Shown here one piece after another: positions 56,501 to 62,500 of a stretch of DNA of 64,000 nucleotides. Made by a program: the position numbers and the translations under genes. The notes below the pieces were generated by a model. That model worked only from the letters and a program-made list of their open reading frames with translations, searched no databases and was not told the origin of the DNA. The DNA is from Siphonodentalium dalli (taxonomy: Eukaryota; Mollusca; Scaphopoda; Gadilida; Siphonodentaliidae), in assembly GCA_032622095.1 (NCBI GenBank), contig CP136063.1, positions 88,329,980 through 88,393,979 of the forward strand. The letters run 5' to 3'. Numbering within the stretch: the stretch's first letter is position 1; every line of letters begins with the position of its first letter.

Positions 56501-59500
56501 TGTCAATGATTCTTGATTTTTTAAATCGACCTGACTTATCTCCTTCCAGTTTCCTCTTCTTGGCTAGTGGACATGAACTTGCTCTATGAGAATAAAAATA
56601 GGAATAAGAATGAAGAAGATGTCGAAAAATGACTATTGTTCTACCCAAGACCATACTATATTCTTCACCACATGCTTTATATTTTAATCAACATGAACAT
56701 AATCCAATCAAGAAAAAAGTTTTCCTTTTTTTTTTTTACAATATTGAAAACAAGTTGTGGGATGATTCCTAAACCAGGTTATTAAATTACTGTTGTTTAA
56801 CAGTTTTGAAGACTTAGGTCTCCCAAGAAATGAGTCTATTTTTTACTAACAATATATAGCGCTTAACCCATTACTTGCTCCAAGATGCTTATAATCATTA
56901 CACTATTATCCCAGTCACTTCTACATGCCAGCCAATGAAATAGCTAGAGCCATTTGTACAGGTGATGCTCTAGTTTGATCAGAACATGCTTTGATACTTA
57001 CAATATGACAAGCTGACTGGTACTCATTTAAAACATGAGTAGTGCGAAGCCGTCACAGTATGAGCAACCTTGCTTAAGGGTGACAACTTGGCGCATGATT
57101 TCAACAGCCACATGTCGCTTAATATGACCAAGCCATTGTTGTTGAGAATCTCAATAGTCCATCGAAGGGGAGCGAACTCATGTCGCTGTGTTGACAGCGC
57201 TACAAGCCAAACACACTAAACTCCAAACTCAATCATCAAAATAACTCAAATTTGTATCTTGTATCTTTGTCATTTTAATATTATATAGGACTTTTATTGT
57301 TAGAAAAGATGACATTAGTAGTGCGTGTAGAATTTGATGAAAAATTATATTATATTCTTTTTGTTGTAACCAGTTATAACCTTGAAGATACAAGATCTTG
57401 ATCCACAAGATTCATTTCAGAGATTCCTTTTCAGATATATACAGAACTATAGATTAGAAGACATAGGATAACTTACGCCCTGTGTTTGGCATATTTGCCA
57501 GATGTGTGTCCGGGTACCATTACATCCAGGAGTTGGGCAGCTGAAAATAATACAAAACATGTAAAGTCACAATCTGCAAAATAGCTTGTAGTGATTTTTG
57601 CTGACAGAAAAATGTCATTCTTTGTGTCAGCGGAGCTAGAATTTCGATTTGAGACATATTCCTTGAATGAATACATCGTTATAACTCATTATCTTTTTGA
57701 TTAGGATTGTTAAAGGTACTCAATCTGATCAGACGGTCTCCATATCATCATGTTACAACATTTCTTCAAAATACCCTTTACTTATCAGAATCGATTAATT
57801 ACAACAAAATAATGCTAACCACTGTCAACTGTGGTATAAAATTTCCAAAAACGGTTTATTTATCAACATGTTGTTCAACGAAATATGGCCGTATCGTCAC
57901 TTGATTATCACAAAATTTGGCTGTATTACCACTTGATTTTAGAGTTATCCATCTTCATCCGCAATTTGGTCGGTTTGACAAATATTCTCCAGGCGGGAAA
58001 AAAGTACACATCTCGAGGAATAACAGATTTCAAAAATCGTTATCTGATCACTCTTGAGCTTTGATGAGTGGGTTCTTCGACATGAATCAGATATCCCCAA
58101 AGCCAAAGAAATAGTAATTTAGTGGTGTTTAATCAGATAATACATCTTTAATTGTTCTGTTTTTAACATTGTTAAATCTGTCGGTGGAATGATTTCCACT
58201 TCTTTTAAAAAATGAATATTGGAATAGCATTAAAATGTTCTGACAATGAGTAAAAGTGTTAAGAGGTTTCCTATTACATGTACTTGCAATGTCTTGGGCC
58301 TGAAATAAATCTCTTGTTTTGCGGAGATTTAAATCTAATTATTGATTGATTGTACTCACCCTCCTGGTTCAGTGGGATCTGTAAAGTAGAGTGAACAAGA
58401 AGGTAGTCACATGTTTTCAAACAATATGTACCATTTTCATTAACCAACTTCAAGAACAATAATTAGCCACACAAACTAGAAAACGTCATAACATACTATA
58501 TAGTACTTCTTAAAATTTCAAAGCATTTTCTGCCATGGGACAGTTCAATGGGACTGCTACTACGAGCTAACTCATAGTGATGTCCATACCACATAAATAA
58601 CAACAGAAACCAAAAGTAACATCGGTTTACATGTCAATACATACTCAACGATACCATTGATCGATTTTATATGTATAATTAGAATGTCTTCAGATACAAT
58701 GCTTCCCACATCCAAATCAAGAGATGGGGGGAGGGGTGCAGTTTGAAATCTTGCAAGGACACTCCAATTGACCATGACCTCTTCCGTACATCACTGATCC
58801 ATGCAAATATACCATTCCTGGATATTGTAGAGTGTTTTCGTAAGTAATCATTTAGCTCTAGATTTTTCTGGACTCATTTGAAGCAAAATAGGCTTATACT
58901 GATAATGCACCCCATTCTTTGAGGGATGGTTGCAAGCCACTGCAAGGTCCACCAAATATCCAAGCTTGGCTATATAATATATAATAGAACTCTTACATGT
59001 TTCTTAAGATAAGTTAGAAATCAGCACCATGCCTGAGTTAGCCAATTTTTAAATTCTAACTAATGTGATTATCAGCTCTGCATGGTTCTATGTTTATTAC
59101 ACATCTCGAGCTTACTCCACTGGTTTTATAACTATAAATTAGTGGAATAATGGGAATATAGTGCCAGAGTCTGTTGGAAGCTCCTTGAAAGCCCTACATC
59201 AAGTATAGGCACAAGCGAATACCTGTGGCTTGTTTACACATGCATGCAAGTTCAGTTCCCTGAGTGTACAAGTACGTGTATTATGCAATACAAGACCCTA
59301 TTTATAAAACCCTGATAACGAGTAAGAAGAACATTACAATCAGTAAATATACTTTAACTATGCTGTTGGGACATATGCATACTGGTATATGAGAGAAGTC
59401 ACTTCTACCTGGGACAAATATAGGGAGAAGTGGCACATCTTAGAGAGAAGATGTCTCCAAAGTCGCGACTTCTAGGCTGGTCCCTGTCCCTTCCACATAT

Positions 59501-62500
59501 CTCTTACCCCACAAAATATTCACTATAAGGTGATTACATCATTAAATGACAGCACGTACAGTGCACAAACAAAGCCAAAAGGAAAATGCTAAGGCCTAAG
59601 AAGCCAAAAAAAATAAGGGTCTGTAGGTAGATTTAAAATTTTATTTTTTAAATTTATTCTTTTTACTTTGACATATACTTATGGCTTTTCACGACTACTT
59701 GAAGATTGAGCAAAGATCATTTTTTTTTATCTTCTTCGTACAAACTGATAAAAACAAGGAATCAGCCCATTCTTAAATAATGAAAGGTGTTATTTTTATT
59801 TTTATGAAAAAAATTACAAAACATTTAGAAAATGGGCTTGAAAACCATGAAAATAAAAGGTCGCAGACCACATGTCCCCCGACTCGAGTGGTAAACTTCA
59901 TGATTGGATTTGTTAGAAGGATACTATTTGCAACAATGTTATACAGTATATAGATGTTGCAAACCACCGCAAAATTTCTTCGGAAAATTTCTTGGACAAA
60001 ACAACCCGATGAACAAATGCATGCAAACGCGACAAAAATGATATTTTTGTATTAGCTATATAGATGTTGCAAATCACCAACATTTAGGAACAATATCCCA
60101 GAGTTTCAAATCTCTACATTTAAAACTGTAGGAGGAGTTGATTACACCATGAAGGTACCCAATCTCATCCAAAAGGCAAAAATGTTCAAAATTTTCTAAG
60201 ACGAAAACCCCCCAAAAATATGGAAAAAATGATATTTTTTATTAGCTATATAGATGTTGCAAATCACCAACATGTTAGGAACAATATCCCAGAGTTTCAA
60301 ATCTCTACATTTAAAACTGTAGGAGGAGTTGATTACACCATGAAGGTACCCAATCTCATCCAAAAGGCAAAAATGTTCCAAATTTTCTAAGTCGAAAACC
60401 TCCCCAAAAATATGGAACAAATTATATTTTTTATTAGCTATATAGATGTTGCAAATCACCAACATGTTAGGAACAATATCCCAGAGTTTCAAATCTTTAC
60501 ATTTAAAACTGTAGGAGGAGTTGATTACACCATGAAGGTACCCAATCTCATCCAAAAGGCAAAAATGTTCCAAATTTTCTAAGTCGAAAACCCCCCCAAA
60601 AATATGGAAAACATTATATTTTTGATTAGCTATATAGATGTTGCAAATCACCAACATGTTAGGAACAATATCCCAGAGTTTCAAATCTCTACGTTTAAAA
60701 CTGTAGGAGGAGTTGATTACACCATGAAGGTACCCAATCTCGGACGCACGGACAGACGGACGCACGGACGAGGGTCATTTCTATAGTCCTCCGACGGAAA
60801 CGTCGGGGGACAAAAAAACTTTAGTGTAGGGGTTTTAAAATAGCGTAGGTAAAGGAAACATGAACCAAAAGTCACCAACTATTTATTTTCTTCGGCCCAA
60901 GGAATATTCTGCTGGATGCAAATAGTTCCTTTAATAGCCAAAAACTTACCATAAGTAAACAACAAACCATTAATATTTAAAGCATGATGACCAGTATTTC
61001 ATGTCTTCCTAATTTTATACTGATTTTGAGTAAATTCCTGAAAATAATAGTAATAATGAGTTGCCAATAAATTTTCTAACTTTATGTTTACAGCTGGAAG
61101 ATTTTATTTACCCCAGAGTGTTCTATCAAAAGTCTGTCTATAAATTACTGGGATTACAGAAGGCAAATTCAGACTGTACACCTGGTTTTCAATAAATGCT
61201 TAAAACTGTATACTCACCTTTTATATAGACTTCATCATCCTGAAAAATAAATTTATGAAAGGTCAAAAGCTGAAGAAATTACACTTCAAGCAATAATTTA
61301 ATCTCAACACTATAACTTCTGTTATTGTCATTTTTGTCTTGGCATATCAAATCTGATAAAATATGGCTGACTTTTTTTTCAAATGCATTTGGTTAACTTC
61401 TGTAAACACACGAAAGTAATACCTGTCGTGATAGTCAAAATTTATAAATGTACATGTGCACAACAATTTCTATTGCTTTTAGACTGGCAGTAAATTTATT
61501 TCAAACATTTACAGAATTGTTTATTTCAAAGAGGCTAGTTTAGCCTACTACAGGGTGCAGATTAAGAACAAATATATGAGAACATAAAATATTGGTTCAA
61601 ATGATACGGACCTTAGTCATAGTGGATGCCTCTGTCGGATAATCTGGAAGAAACAAGGGATATATGAAAACTACATGTAAACCGAGACTATACGAACAAG
61701 TCTTTAAATATATAATTATGGGTGGGGACGATCAATTGTCCAAATGATGCAGGGTTTAAAATAGAAATATCAGTCATGTTACTGGCAAGATTCATGTTTC
61801 TGAATTAACAACATCAGCATACAAGATGAAACCACAATTTTTCTGATCTGACTGACAAAATAATGGTATAAAGAGTATAAATATAAATCACAATTCAAGA
61901 TGAAGTATGGTGCAAAGATAAAAATTAGTACCCAAATCTTGTTGACAATTACATACTGTAATAAAAACATTAATTATTGATTTACTATGTTCAGTGTATT
62001 AGCGATACAACCGTAATATTATAACTTAATAGTGTGCAAGATTTTTCTCAGACCATTGATGAGGTACATGTAAGGAGAAAGATTGCTAACAAATTCTGAA
62101 AAGGTCTGAAGAGCTGTTATTAAATACTACAATGTCTGACATTTTCAATTTTCATGTTATTATTATATTTTTGAGAATGTATTCAAATTGTATTATACAA
62201 TAAATATGAATATTTATTTTATATATGAGTCATCAAAGCAAGCTAGTTGCAGTATAATGACAACATGTATAAAATGTCTATTAACCCTTTACCCAACAAA
62301 CCGGCCAAAACCGGCCAAATAAAGCTTCAACAGCCTAAAATATCTTCGGTCTGTCTCAATAGAACCATACAAATATGGGTATCATTGGAACCGGCTCCTT
62401 GACCGCATTGTGATAGTTACAGTTATGCCCTGTGCCAATGCATTCTCTTATATATGCGAGTCGACCATAGGTCGCCTCGCATATATAAGAGAATGCATTG

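Noticed and set aside
60196-60765. 189-codon minus-strand open frame with three peptide repeats
   Set aside because: It is the translation of 190-192 bp DNA tandem repeats whose spacing happens to be a multiple of three; no protein family resemblance.
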